Shown here piece by piece: positions 25,071 through 34,469 of a DNA stretch of 64,000 bases. Within the stretch, counting starts at the first letter, position 1, and every line of letters starts with the position of its first letter. Made by a program: the position numbers and the translations under genes. The stretch comes from Cenococcum geophilum 1.58 (lineage: Eukaryota; Ascomycota; Dothideomycetes; Gloniales; Gloniaceae): the NCBI GenBank assembly GCA_001692895.1, contig KV748179.1, positions 1,426,001 to 1,490,000 on the forward strand, written 5' to 3'. Below the pieces are notes generated by a model, which worked only from the letters and a program-made list of their open reading frames with translations, had not been told where the DNA came from and made no database searches.

Positions 25071-25118
25071 TAGCAGGGAGGGCGGCCGACCCGCACTAGC
25101 CACACCTTTGTCGAGGTG
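25071..25118 (-). repeat. Right copy of the inverted repeat flanking the gene island
   Basis: CTAGCAGGGAGGGCGGCCGA onward is the reverse complement of the repeat at 21421-21470. The two enclose 3.6 kb holding both intact genes. Confidence 0.65.
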
Positions 25119-25145
25119 GCGTTTCTCAGACATTAGCGCGGTTAA

Positions 25146-25245
25146 AGAGGCCCCCCTTGCTAGTATGAGTAGAATAATAAGCGAGCCCCAAGTAACATAG
25201 CGGGGCTGGGTTATTTTGTGCACCATACTAGCAGGGGGGGCCTCT
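25146..25245. mobile_element. 100-bp MITE with 22-bp inverted ends
   Basis: AGAGGCCCCCCTTGCTAGTA starts it, and its near-exact reverse complement ends it at 25245. Similarity between the arms extends, with gaps, to about 43 bp, so nearly the whole element can fold into one hairpin. Confidence 0.75.
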
Positions 25246-26329
25246 GATCCATTCGTGGTACCCCCTTGTATGGTGGGGACTGGCTGATCACGGTCCAATA
25301 GCGCCAACGAAGATACGCCAAGCATTATTACAATCTAGTGATTAGTATGAGCGGCAAACACTTGAGTGTCTGCGTTGCTGCTCGCGCTAATCTAGTTATA
25401 TTGTAAGCTGGCGAGCCATTAGGATTACGCGGCCATTAGATTTATACGGCCATTAGATTCGGCCAGGATCCAGGCAGTAACACTTGGCAGTAACTTTACT
25501 GCCCGAATCTTTTGATCGGCGGCGGCTTAGCAGGCGGTCAGGGTAGCCAAGGCACTACTCGGGCACCTATTTTACTAGTAAAAGCCATATAAATGCAATG
25601 TTCACCAATACCCCCTCACCCCGGCATGCCCCGCAGGCTGCTGCACGGTTAAACGGACGTGCACATTACCGCCAAGATTCTCAACACCACTCAATCGCCA
25701 CCCAAGCTCTATATAAATACGTGGTAATGGCTCCCTACGCTCTAGACCGAGACCCTCACCTAAAATGGACGCCTCTACCTCTGTTACCGCCGCCGCCGCG
25801 CCCTAGGAAACCCAGCTAGCCAAATAGAAGGCCCACAAGAAGCTAAGAAACGAGGACGCGATCGCGGAAACGCAGGCAGCTATTCAACCAATCCCTCCTA
25901 AACACTTACTCGAGCCGGAAGCTGGTAAGCACTCTAGCGTTCTAAATAGGTGGAGTTATCTTATTGCTTTAAAGAAAGAATAGGAAAGGAATAAGTTGCC
26001 GCAGTGGATTTGACGACCTCCCCTCCCTCGGCCCCTCTCCCGACAGCACAGATAATGTGGCATTTTCTAGCACATCCAAGTTATAAATTAGTATTGTGGG
26101 ACCCACCAAATACGATAATATAACCGTGCGGTGGCGTGTCTCGGAGTACTTCGGTGTCAAAGCGTCCGGGATGTTTATTTACCATCTGCTTGCTCTTCTC
26201 CTAAGGTAACCCTCCCTCTCGAGTTCTTATTCGAATCACCTTTATAACTCTTAAATAAATTACTTTTACAATTTGCCTCTGGCTTCTATATTTACACGGA
26301 TACAATTGCGATTAAAAATCTAAATTTAT

Positions 26330-26389
26330 AAATATGGGGTGTCTTTATCACTGCAGTAGCCACTACAGTAATGGAGACACCCCATATTT
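26330..26389. repeat. 60-bp foldback element inside the MULE
   Basis: Two 30-base arms face each other. The outer 15 bases (AAATATGGGGTGTCT) are perfect and the inner parts differ mostly by transitions. Confidence 0.75.
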
Positions 26390-26433
26390 TAGTGAGCAGT
26401 TGGTCAACTACAGTCCAAAATCTTGATCGTTAG

Positions 26434-26480
26434 AAATTTGGGGCGTCTCTACCACTGCAGTAGCAGTGGCACCCTAAATT
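26434..26480. repeat. Second, decayed foldback copy
   Basis: AAATTTGGGGCGTCTCTACC then ACTGCAGTAG, with a shortened right arm (CAGTGGCACCCTAAATT). It is related to the foldback at 26330-26389. Confidence 0.6.
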
Positions 26481-27036
26481 CAACACCACGCCAAGCATTA
26501 CGACTTTCCTTTAGTGACCGAGCAACCCCAAATCTTATTAGGCTAGCTCCAAATCAATACAACCGTAGAACATACTATACCACTGCGCCGCAAGGACTTT
26601 TAGTTGTAATCTTATGAATTTAATTAAAATATAAACCCCTCACGATTAAATATTTCCACGTGCAACACCATGCCAAGGATCACGACGTAGATTACTTGGA
26701 CATAGCTTTGCTGCGATGCAACGGCTCTACGCCAATCGATTGATCTACGGCTCTAAAATCTAGATCTACAACACTAAAAACAAGCTCCAAGCCACTGATT
26801 TTACACCGGCAGAACGAAACTTGGCAAGAGATTCGGGCAGTAAAGTTACTGCCAAGTGTTACTGCCCGGATCCTGGCCGCATTAGATTCTAGCAAAGGTC
26901 AACCAAAAAGTAAATCGCTTGGCGTGGGAAGGGAGGGATCGGCAATTATTTCGCACCGATATATATGTGACTAAAGAAATTCTAAGGAGTCTTAGATGGC
27001 CTTGCGTTCGAAATTATTTAGCTTATACTATTACTT

Positions 27037-27248
27037 TGTGAGGTGAGGATGTGGATAGGGAGCTCAATGATGGAACAATAGGGTATATTGTATAGACAGA
27101 GACGAATCCTTAAGGGAGAAGGAGGATCTGAGGTGCGAGGTAAGGGGTTTCCATAGGCACGTGCAGCGCACGTACCTTATAGGCGAGTCGCCTGCGGGTC
27201 GCCTNTACCTCGCAGCTATATAACTATATNCTTAGGTTTTACCTNACA
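27037..27248 (-). repeat. 3' LTR of the deleted element
   Basis: 212 bp, closely matching 29918-30130. It holds three unresolved bases (27205, 27230, 27245). Confidence 0.9.
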
Positions 27249-27384
27249 ATGCCCCCCCCTTTAAAAAGGGTCGTCCCCGATCCTTTANGTACTNAGGCCT
27301 NAATAAAACCCCATAAAAAACCTTAATAAGGAAAAATTNAAAAGGGAAANAGTGTCCTNATTTTGCGCACGAAAAGATAGGTAT

Positions 27385-27840
27385 ATACTTCGCCGGTAAG
27401 TTATAGGTTATTCGTATATAGCNAGGCGTATAGTNGTAAGGCAGTATGCCCGTTAAATCNACCGCTAACCCTATACTTTGGCCTTATACTATACCTGCGT
27501 AGCATATAGAGATTCCGCCAAGTTCTGCCAAATTCTGCCAAATTCTGCCAAATTCTAGATGCGTACTTGTATAAGCAGGTCGCTAATACCTCACAGGTAG
27601 GTTGTAGGTTATTTGTATGCAGCTAGATTCATAAACGGTAAGGCTATATACCTGTTAAATCCGCCGCTAACCCCGCTTTAGCCTTACGCTATACCGGCGT
27701 AGCGCCGTATATACTTCGTGGGTAGGTTATAGGTTATTCGCATATAGCCAGACGTATAGTAGTAGGGCAGTATACCTATTAAATCCACCGCCAACTTTAT
27801 ACTTTAGCCTTGCGTTATCTATATAGCATATACATAGCAT
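27385..27840. repeat. Three imperfect 130-150-bp repeats
   Basis: Each copy has GTAGGTTATAGGTTATTCGT, then a GTAAGGC/AGGGCAGTAT part, GTTAAATCCGCCGCTAAC, and a CTTTAGCCTTACGCTATAC end. Copies start near 27385, 27565 and 27705. The relative at 37094-43864 has two copies (37690-37950). Confidence 0.75.
27510..27560. repeat. 11-bp tandem repeat
   Basis: Four copies of TTCTGCCAAAT. A similar 11-bp motif is present in the LTRs of the Gypsy at 56292-62261. Confidence 0.7.
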
Positions 27841-27849
27841 ATACGTAGT

Positions 27850-28690
27850 CACGTCAGGTTATAATACGCCTACGTAAGGTATACGTTTAGGGGTATGCGG
27901 TATCCAAGTCTTCTGCCTATCTGATATTGGGTCGCGATACGCCTACGCACGATGTACGTTTAGGGGTATGCGGTATCCAAGTCTAATATATAAATCGTCG
28001 GTATAGGTCACTACCAGTAGGTTACTAGCAGGTCGTAGACCCTAGTTAAAGGACCCTAGTCACGGACGGATCTGTTCTTAGAGATATAAGTCATTAGTAT
28101 AGGTCGCTACTAATAGGTCACTAGCGGGTCGAAGGACCCCAGTTAAAGGACCCCGGTTATAGGCGGTATCTATTACCAGTAGGGACTCGCCCCTAAGTTA
28201 GCTAATCACACGTAGAGCGTAAGGCGTCCCTTTTGCTCTATGGATAAAATCGACTAGTGACTTATAGGGTCGTCAGGTCGCGATACGCCTACGTAAGGTA
28301 TACGCTTAGGGGTATACAGTATCCGAGCTTTCTTTTCTCTAACGTTGGGTCACGATATACCTGCGCATGATGTGCGTTCAAAGTATGCGGTATCCGAGTC
28401 TTCTTTCTATTTAATGTTGGGTCGCGATGCGCCTATATAAGGTATACATTTAGGGTATATATTATCTAAGTCTTCGTAGAGTAATATATATATCGTTAGT
28501 ATAGGTTACTACTAGTAGGTTACTAGCAGGTTGTAGACCCTAGTTAAAGGACCCCGGTTACGGATGGGCCTATTATATAACATATATATATAGTTGTTAG
28601 TGTAGGTCACTACTAGTAAGTCACTAGCGGGTTAAAGGACCCCGGTTAAAGGACCCCGGTTATAGACGGACCTACTACCTATCACCTAAC
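27850..28690. repeat. Interleaved repeats related to pol DNA
   Basis: Two units recur. One (GATACGCCTACG...GGTATGCGGTATCCAAGTC, about 75-85 bp) has copies near 27858, 27934, 28278, 28345 and 28420, and a single copy in the relative's pol at 40615-40680. The other (AGGTCACTACTAGTAGGTCA then GGACCCCGGTTA) has copies near 28000, 28085, 28495 and 28595. A patch at 28200-28265 matches 39610-39690 of the relative. Confidence 0.75.
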
Positions 28691-28739
28691 GGCTAGGACT
28701 TATCTGCAACGGCTTACCGCTAGTGTTCTTTATAGTTAC

Positions 28740-29865
28740 TGCCTACGTTCCTCTAGTAAGTTGTAGGCGTAGCGCCGGCGTCTAGGGGGTCCTTAGGGCT
28801 ATCTAGCTGTTAAGTAGTCTCCCCAAAAGTTTACTTAGGAAAGCTTTATCTTCCTTAGGTTCTATTTTTTAAACCTAACCCTATAGAGCTTACGCTACAA
28901 CCGCGCTTTAAGCATAAGGGTCTGCTACTAACTATACAATCTTCCGCAAGCTTTATAGTGTTAAGCAATTGCTCTACATAGCGGACTTTAGTAAAGAGGT
29001 CCTTAGCAGTTCTCACCTATGCAGCGAAGTTCTGGCGGAAGAGCTCTGCTTATAGGTAGGTTGGGAGATATAAGAACCAAAAGTCTACCTGCTGATTAGG
29101 ATTAATAAAGGGGGTATATAACAAGAGGTCCTCTAAGCTACGCATATAGGCTAAAAAGGTGTTAAACTTCTGGTTCTCCTTTATTACAGTCGTATAATAC
29201 GCAGTAGCATTATTAAAGCGTTTTACTATAGGGTCCTTGATCTAGTCTTGGACCATAGTCTTAAATTTATCCCACAGTAAAGGACCTTTATCTTTGGCGC
29301 CCAGCCAGCAATATACTAGTTAAGTAATTGTCTTCGCTTTTATAAGACCTTTAATGGCCTAACACGTACGTCGCTTGCAGTTATAGTTAGCGTCATTAAC
29401 CTTAAATCGGTTCTCGACTGCGGCAATCCACCGGTTAAACTTCTGTTAAGTAGTGCCACTAATATTAGGCGGTGACTTCTTAACCAGGGCGTCGAGATTC
29501 GTTTGGCGTATACGCTCGCTACGTGACTTATATTCTTTGCTTAAGAGACAACGACGACGGGAGGGCTTTATTGAGTTAACGATGCTCCATAAGTTGGCTA
29601 TTTTCTTAGCTAGCTTATCTAGCTCCTTCGGGTTAGTAGTATTCGGTAGGACGCTGGTAACCTTGCTAAGCTCCTATTAAGCCCAGGTATATAAGTTAAA
29701 CTAGTCTTTAGCGTTCGTAGATATCTGATTATCTTGAGATTTAGAAGGTGGCCTAGATGTTGCTAGTGTAGAGGCTTCGTCTACACTAGATCCTAAGGCG
29801 TTCTACCGTCATATCGCGGGCGTATTGCCGTCAAGTGTAGGGGTCGATCTTGTCTTCGGAGGCAT
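28740..29865 (-). pseudogene. gag of the deleted LTR element
   Basis: Starts at 29865 with MPPKTRSTPTLDGNTPA, shortly after the 5' LTR. It is collinear with the gag of the relative (43587-42470). Decayed by TAA/TAG stops. No protease or reverse transcriptase follows. Confidence 0.8.
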
Positions 29866-29917
29866 CGTGGGAAAATTGAACCAGCTATCCTCCCAAAGGG
29901 ATTGGTAAGGATTTGAA

Positions 29918-30130
29918 TGTGAGGTGAGAATGTAGATAGGGAGCTCAATGATGGAACAATAGGGTATATTGTATAGACAGAGACGAATCCTTAAGGGAGA
30001 AGGAGGAGTCTGAGGTGCGAGGTAAGGGGTTTCTATAGGCACGTGCAGCGCACGTGCCTCACAGGCGAGTCGCCTGCGGGTCGCCTGTACCTCGCAGCTA
30101 TATAACTATATACTCAGGTTTTACCTAACA
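29918..30130 (-). repeat. 5' LTR of the deleted element
   Basis: 213 bp. The TACTT target duplication lies directly to its right. Confidence 0.92.
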
Positions 30131-30135
30131 TACTT

Positions 30136-32230
30136 ATACTATTAACCTTTACCCGATTAACCCTCTATGGCTTCGCCTTTAACTAATATTTTAAGATGTC
30201 TGGTATGGGTTCTTATCTAGACTTGCCCAGCCCAACTTTAGAAGATTTATTCTTTTATTAACTAGGCCAATACCAAGTTAATTAAAAAACTATTAGTTAA
30301 AATGACCGGTAGCGTTAATATAATAAATATATACCACCTTATTATAAAGATATTAGATAGGAAGAGATCGGGACGAGTAAATATTATTTTTAACTATAGT
30401 GTGCATCTAGACGCGCATTAACCTTAGGTTATAGCCTTTGATATAAAAGTTGGCGATTTAAGTTTAATAATTACGGAACTTTTTAATCCAGCTATACGGC
30501 CGAAGGTAAATGAGATAGTGGAGTGGTAAAGGGTAATAAATCTTAAATATAATGTCGATTTCCCGAGTCGAATAGATATTTAGAGGGAAGGACGTGTTAC
30601 CCTCTTAGTAAGTGTTAACCTTTAAAGTTTTAAAATTTAAATACTAATATCTTTAGTAGTCTTAGGCATCCGCATTATAAGCTTAGTATTATTAGCAACC
30701 AACTAATAACCTAATAACCTACTTATCTATCTACCTCAAATTATTACTGCTACCTCCCTCTTTTAAGCTAAACTAGCAACCACTTGCACGCCCAGTAAAG
30801 AATAATTCCTTAATTATATATATTAACTCTCCTGTTGTTTGTCTAATTTGCGGACTAAATATCTACGTACCCCCTAAGATACAGTCTATTCGAGATAGCT
30901 TTGGCAAATTTAAAATTGGCTGAAGGGAGCTACGCGTAGAGCATGCTCTTACCTACTTAAAGTTAGTACGTACTGTTTTAGGTATAGCATATATAACCCA
31001 CTTAATTATCACTTGCTAATAAGCTTAGTGGTGTTTTTAGTAAACAACTATAATGCCTAGGTTGTGGGGTCCCCTCTACCCACTGTATATTTGGGTAGTG
31101 ATATAGATTATTAATATTATCCCGATACTTCTTAGAAACATCGCGATCTGTACATCCACATTAGGCCTATTGGTAGGTTGTTATCTGATATATGGTACGC
31201 TGCTGCCCAGCAGTTAATATGCCCTATTTTAGAAATCCCCCCTGCGTTAAGCTTACCCGAATTAGGAATTATAGTTAACTCTATTATAAATGCTAGTCTG
31301 GGCGTTTAGGGGTTAATAAGAATTTATTCTTAGAATTAGAATAGTTTAAGAGTACCTTATAGGCATTTATATTATTTCCACAACTGCTTAATATGGATTT
31401 CTTAGCAGCACTATTTAGATAAAAACGGCTGCAGTAACAGTGTCTTAAGAATATACACTGAAATATTGGGACTATTCTACTTTTAGATTCAGTTAGGCGT
31501 TTAAATTTAGCAGATTTACGCATCCCTAATGCGGACGTCCGCACAGCGGAAATACTAGTGAGATCATTTTATACTGAACGCTTAGCCTTACGCCTCTCCG
31601 CGCACGCTAGCGTAATAGAAACGCCAGACTGATCCTAACCCGTCGCGACGTCAGAGCTCTTAGGGCATTGGGCATTACTGCCGAATGTACGACAACCGTA
31701 GAGGCTAGTGTTATCGTAGGGACACTGCTAGCAGCTGGAACCGTTAAGGGCCATAGTTTAGCAGCCTAATGACTCATCATGAGTTGAACGGGGTGGAAAA
31801 TTACCTCAGCGAGCTTAGACGTGATTTTTTTGGCTAGCGTCGGAATAACAGTAGGGCCGTCCTCCTTCTCGCTCAATCACGTCTGAGGCAGTTTGGCGAG
31901 TTTTGTTAAAATCCTAAGCAAAATCCATGAAATGGAGATTGCGGATATCTAATTCATTCATTTACACAACGCGTTATTATTACCAAAAGTTAATACAATA
32001 TTTTTAAAAACTAGGGTTTCTAAATGGTATGAATTTTATAATATGGCTATTGCTTAGTCTTGACATTAATTTCGTCAAAGTCAAAAAACGCGTTGTTAAA
32101 AACTTAAGCACATATTATATTTTATTGAATAGTTTGCTAATATAGATAAAACTATATAAATATATAGATATCTACTACTCAAAGCTATTGCAACACTTAG
32201 TAGATGCTATACTTAGGTCCTTCCTTGAAA
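30136..32230. other. AT-rich DNA with coding-like remains
   Basis: At 30160-30660 a plus-strand reading keeps an even frame with only Gln/Trp-type stops (MTGSVNIINIYHLIIKIL, VIAFDIKVGDLSLIITELF). It looks like a RIP-mutated gene of unknown family. An 83-codon minus-strand frame at 31293-31544 is open but not recognised. Nothing else is supported. Confidence 0.45.
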
Positions 32231-32249
32231 ATATCCTCCCTTAGCCCGG

Positions 32250-33130
32250 AGTGCCTCCACTACTGCTAGGGGGCAGAGCCTCGTGCAGAGCCTTAGTAGA
32301 GCTTTGTGCAGAGCTTAATGCAGAGCTTCGTGCAGAGCTTCGTGCAGAGCCACGTGCGGGCGTGCAGACGTGTAGATGTGTAGGCATGCAGACGTTCGTC
32401 GGGCGATCAATTGCAGAGACTTTTGTAGAGACAATTGTATGGGCAATTGATCGATTGATTGTATGGGCGTTCGTACGGACGTTCGTACGGGCGATTGTAG
32501 AACCTTCCTAGTATATTAGTGCTGCGTGTTAGTAGAGCTTTGGGGCTCTATAGGGCTTCGAGCAGAGCTTCGAGTAGAGCTTTTACAGAGCTTCGTGCAG
32601 AGCTTCGTGTAGAGCTTCGTGCAGAGCCACGTGCAGGCCTGCAGAGCTTCGTGCAGAGCTTCGTGCAGGCGTGCAGACGTTCGTACGGGCGATCAATTGC
32701 AGAGACTTTTGTAGAGACAATTGTATGGGCAATTGATCGATTGATTGTATGGGCGTTCATACGGGCGTTTGTACGGGCGATTGTAGAACCTTCCTAGCAT
32801 ATTAGTGCTGCGTGTTAATAGAGCTTTGGAGCTCTATATAGGGCTTTGAGCAGAGCTTTGAGCAGAGCTTCGAGCAGAGCTTTTACAGACCTTCGTGCAG
32901 ACCTTCGTGCAGACCTTCGTGCAGACCTTCGTGCAGACCTTCGTGCAGACCTTCGTGCAGACCTTCGTGCAGACCTTCGTGTAGACCTTCGTGCGGAGCT
33001 TCGTGCAGACCTTCGTGCAGACCTTCGTGTAGACCTTCGTGCGGAGCTTCGTGCGGAGCTTCGTGCAGAGCTCCGTGCAGGTCTCCCCCTAAGCTTCGTT
33101 TCGCAAAGCTCCACAGCTCAGACGCAGAGC
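32250..33130. repeat. Large GC-richer minisatellite
   Basis: Built on 12-bp units: GCAGAGCTTCGT and, at 32885-33065, about fifteen CAGACCTTCGTG units. A larger block (GCGATCAATTGCAGAGACTT to GATTGTAGAACCTTCC plus TTAGTGCTGCGTGTTA) occurs twice, at about 32402-32540 and 32690-32825. Because 12 is a multiple of three, several frames stay open on both strands (RADL, RASS repeats). These are by-products of the repeat. Confidence 0.9.
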
Positions 33131-34450
33131 TTGCAACTCTATTAGGGCCTACACTATAACCTGCAAAGGGCTATAAAGTAAATAAATTAAATAGGTATAT
33201 AGCAGATGGAATATCCGCTGGTTGTAGAGAGGGCTGGCGGCGTAGGCGTAAGCGTTTGCGTTGGTGTTTACTACACGGCTTGGTGGAATTGGAGCCTCTA
33301 CGGCTCTCAACCTCGCGCGTGTATAAGGAGCTAAAGATCTTATAACTTATAGAGTAGGCTTTTCTCTATAATTTGGTGTGATTTTATATCGATAGGTATT
33401 ATGGGAGGGTAGATTAATTTTGTTAAAGTTGATAAGGTCTTCTCATATAAATCGTGTTTAGGTTTTCCTATAAATCTCGCCAAAGGGCCTCAGACCAAGA
33501 AAACGATTGCCGTCCTAAATCAGCTTAGCGGACGGTGCGGATATTCCTATATCCGCACAATCGATTTCTTGGTCTGAGCTTCTGAGGTAAGGCGGAAAAA
33601 TAAACCAACGGAAGATAGTGGGGCACGTGTGACTGAACCCGCGCGTCGCTCGTCCTTTCTTCACTTTTTCTTGCTCACATGCGTCGACTTACTCTCCCTG
33701 GACCTCAGAATCAGAGGTTGGTCGGTACGCATAAGTCTATATATATGGTAACGTAAAGGTACAGATTTCAGGTTGTCTCTAGAAATGCCTGATTTAGAGG
33801 CCCTATCCTGGCGGGATATCTGCAGTGAAGATGTCCTCTCGGGATGCCCCCACTAATCCTATAGTGGAAGTGACCTTCGTGGCTCCAACAATTGAGGGGT
33901 AAGGCGGCAACATTTTAATAAACCCCCGCATTTCATTACGTCATCATAGGATGTCAGTCCCCGCTCGTATCGTTCAAGTGCCTTTATATTTAATCCTCCA
34001 CTTTCTTAGCCACGAGGCTATAATCTTATTACTTAAGCTTATCGATAACTATGCAACACCATCAGAAGTATATTCGCATCGCGAAACCTTCTAGGGTTAT
34101 CGTTGACCCGTAGTTCTCCACTGTAACGGGCCATTAATGGGGTAGCGATTAGCGTGCGGTCTTAGCAAAACCGGAATAAACCACCGATGGTATAAAGAGT
34201 AAGTTGGCGGCTAGATATAGCTAGAAAATAATAATCTTAGGTGTAGTAAGAATAAATATATAATTAACTGTTATTAATTAGAGATTAAGGATATAGCTAG
34301 CGGACCTAATAGTGCTAAACTTGGGAGCCATCCTGACGGCTTACTAATTCCTTAAAGAGGTAACTTAATCGCAGTTCTCTAACGGAAGTTAACCGCACTG
34401 GTGGAGGTTATTTGTTGTAGATAAAGCGTTGCTTTTATAATAAACTACGC
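33130..34450. other. Mixed-composition DNA, no gene supported
   Basis: Apart from the 90-bp foldback, I see only a possible decayed start at 34052 (MQHHQKYIRIAKPSRVIVDP). No family was recognised. Confidence 0.35.
33489..33578. mobile_element. 90-bp MITE or foldback element
   Basis: CTCAGACCAAGAAAACGATTG at the left is repeated in reverse at the right with one mismatch. Inside, GTGCGGATATTCCTATATCCGCAC is a nested palindrome. No clear target duplication. Confidence 0.7.
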
Positions 34451-34469
34451 AGCGTCTATAATTTAGGAA

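Larger units (their letters stand above)
24230..25145. other. Intergenic DNA with a miniature element, no gene supported
   Basis: Composition returns to AT-rich after about 24640. A frame near 24850-25050 (AFSKAGFEIKGQCLSGRPRQ...) is open for some length but I do not recognise it. It contains the MITE at 24482-24636 and, at its right end, the inverted repeat 25071-25118. Confidence 0.4.
25460..26879. mobile_element. MULE-like DNA transposon, 1420 bp
   Basis: Long inverted ends: 'CGGCCAGGATCCAGGCAGTA' onward (25460-25511), repeated in reverse at 26829-26879, about 51 bp with one A/G difference. It is flanked by a 9-bp direct repeat CATTAGATT (25451-25459 and 26880-26888), which fits the Mutator superfamily. 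The interior holds a possible short gene start (MDASTSVTAAAA near 25766) with stops soon after, two small foldback elements and no recognisable transposase. It is therefore probably non-autonomous. Confidence 0.8.
25276..26936 (+). repeat. Short dispersed repeat, interrupted by the MULE
   Basis: 25276-25459 and 26880-26936 together match 48275-48515 in the reverse direction (shared GCCAAGCAT...ATTACAATCTAG, GCTGGCGAGCC, and ACCAAAAAGTAAATCGCTT). The copy at 48 kb is uninterrupted, so the material between is a later insertion. The repeat looks like a non-autonomous element of unknown class. Confidence 0.7.
27037..30130 (-). mobile_element. Deleted, non-autonomous LTR element (gag only)
   Basis: LTRs are at 27037-27248 and 29918-30130. 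Read on the minus strand they run TGTTAGGTAAAACC...CCTCACA. Target duplication TACTT at 27032-27036 and 30131-30135. A polypurine tract (AAAGGGGGGG type) is next to the left (3') LTR. Compared with the 6.8-kb relative at 37094-43864 it keeps the gag part and both ends but has lost nearly all of pol. Patches related to pol DNA are kept and multiplied (see repeats). At 3.1 kb it could only have moved with enzymes from its relative. Confidence 0.9.

Noticed and set aside
29905..29930. tRNA-like TTTGAAT motif next to the 5' LTRs of the paired elements
   Set aside because: It recalls a tRNA T-loop, but no cloverleaf can be drawn. At most it is part of the primer binding area.
29809..30042. 77-codon minus-strand frame
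   Set aside because: It begins inside the 5' LTR and runs into the gag start (MPPKTRS). Only the part from 29865 is real coding sequence.
32251..33145. Several 70-100-codon open frames on both strands
   Set aside because: They follow from a 12-bp repeat without stops in any register. No known domain, and the frames overlap in opposite directions.
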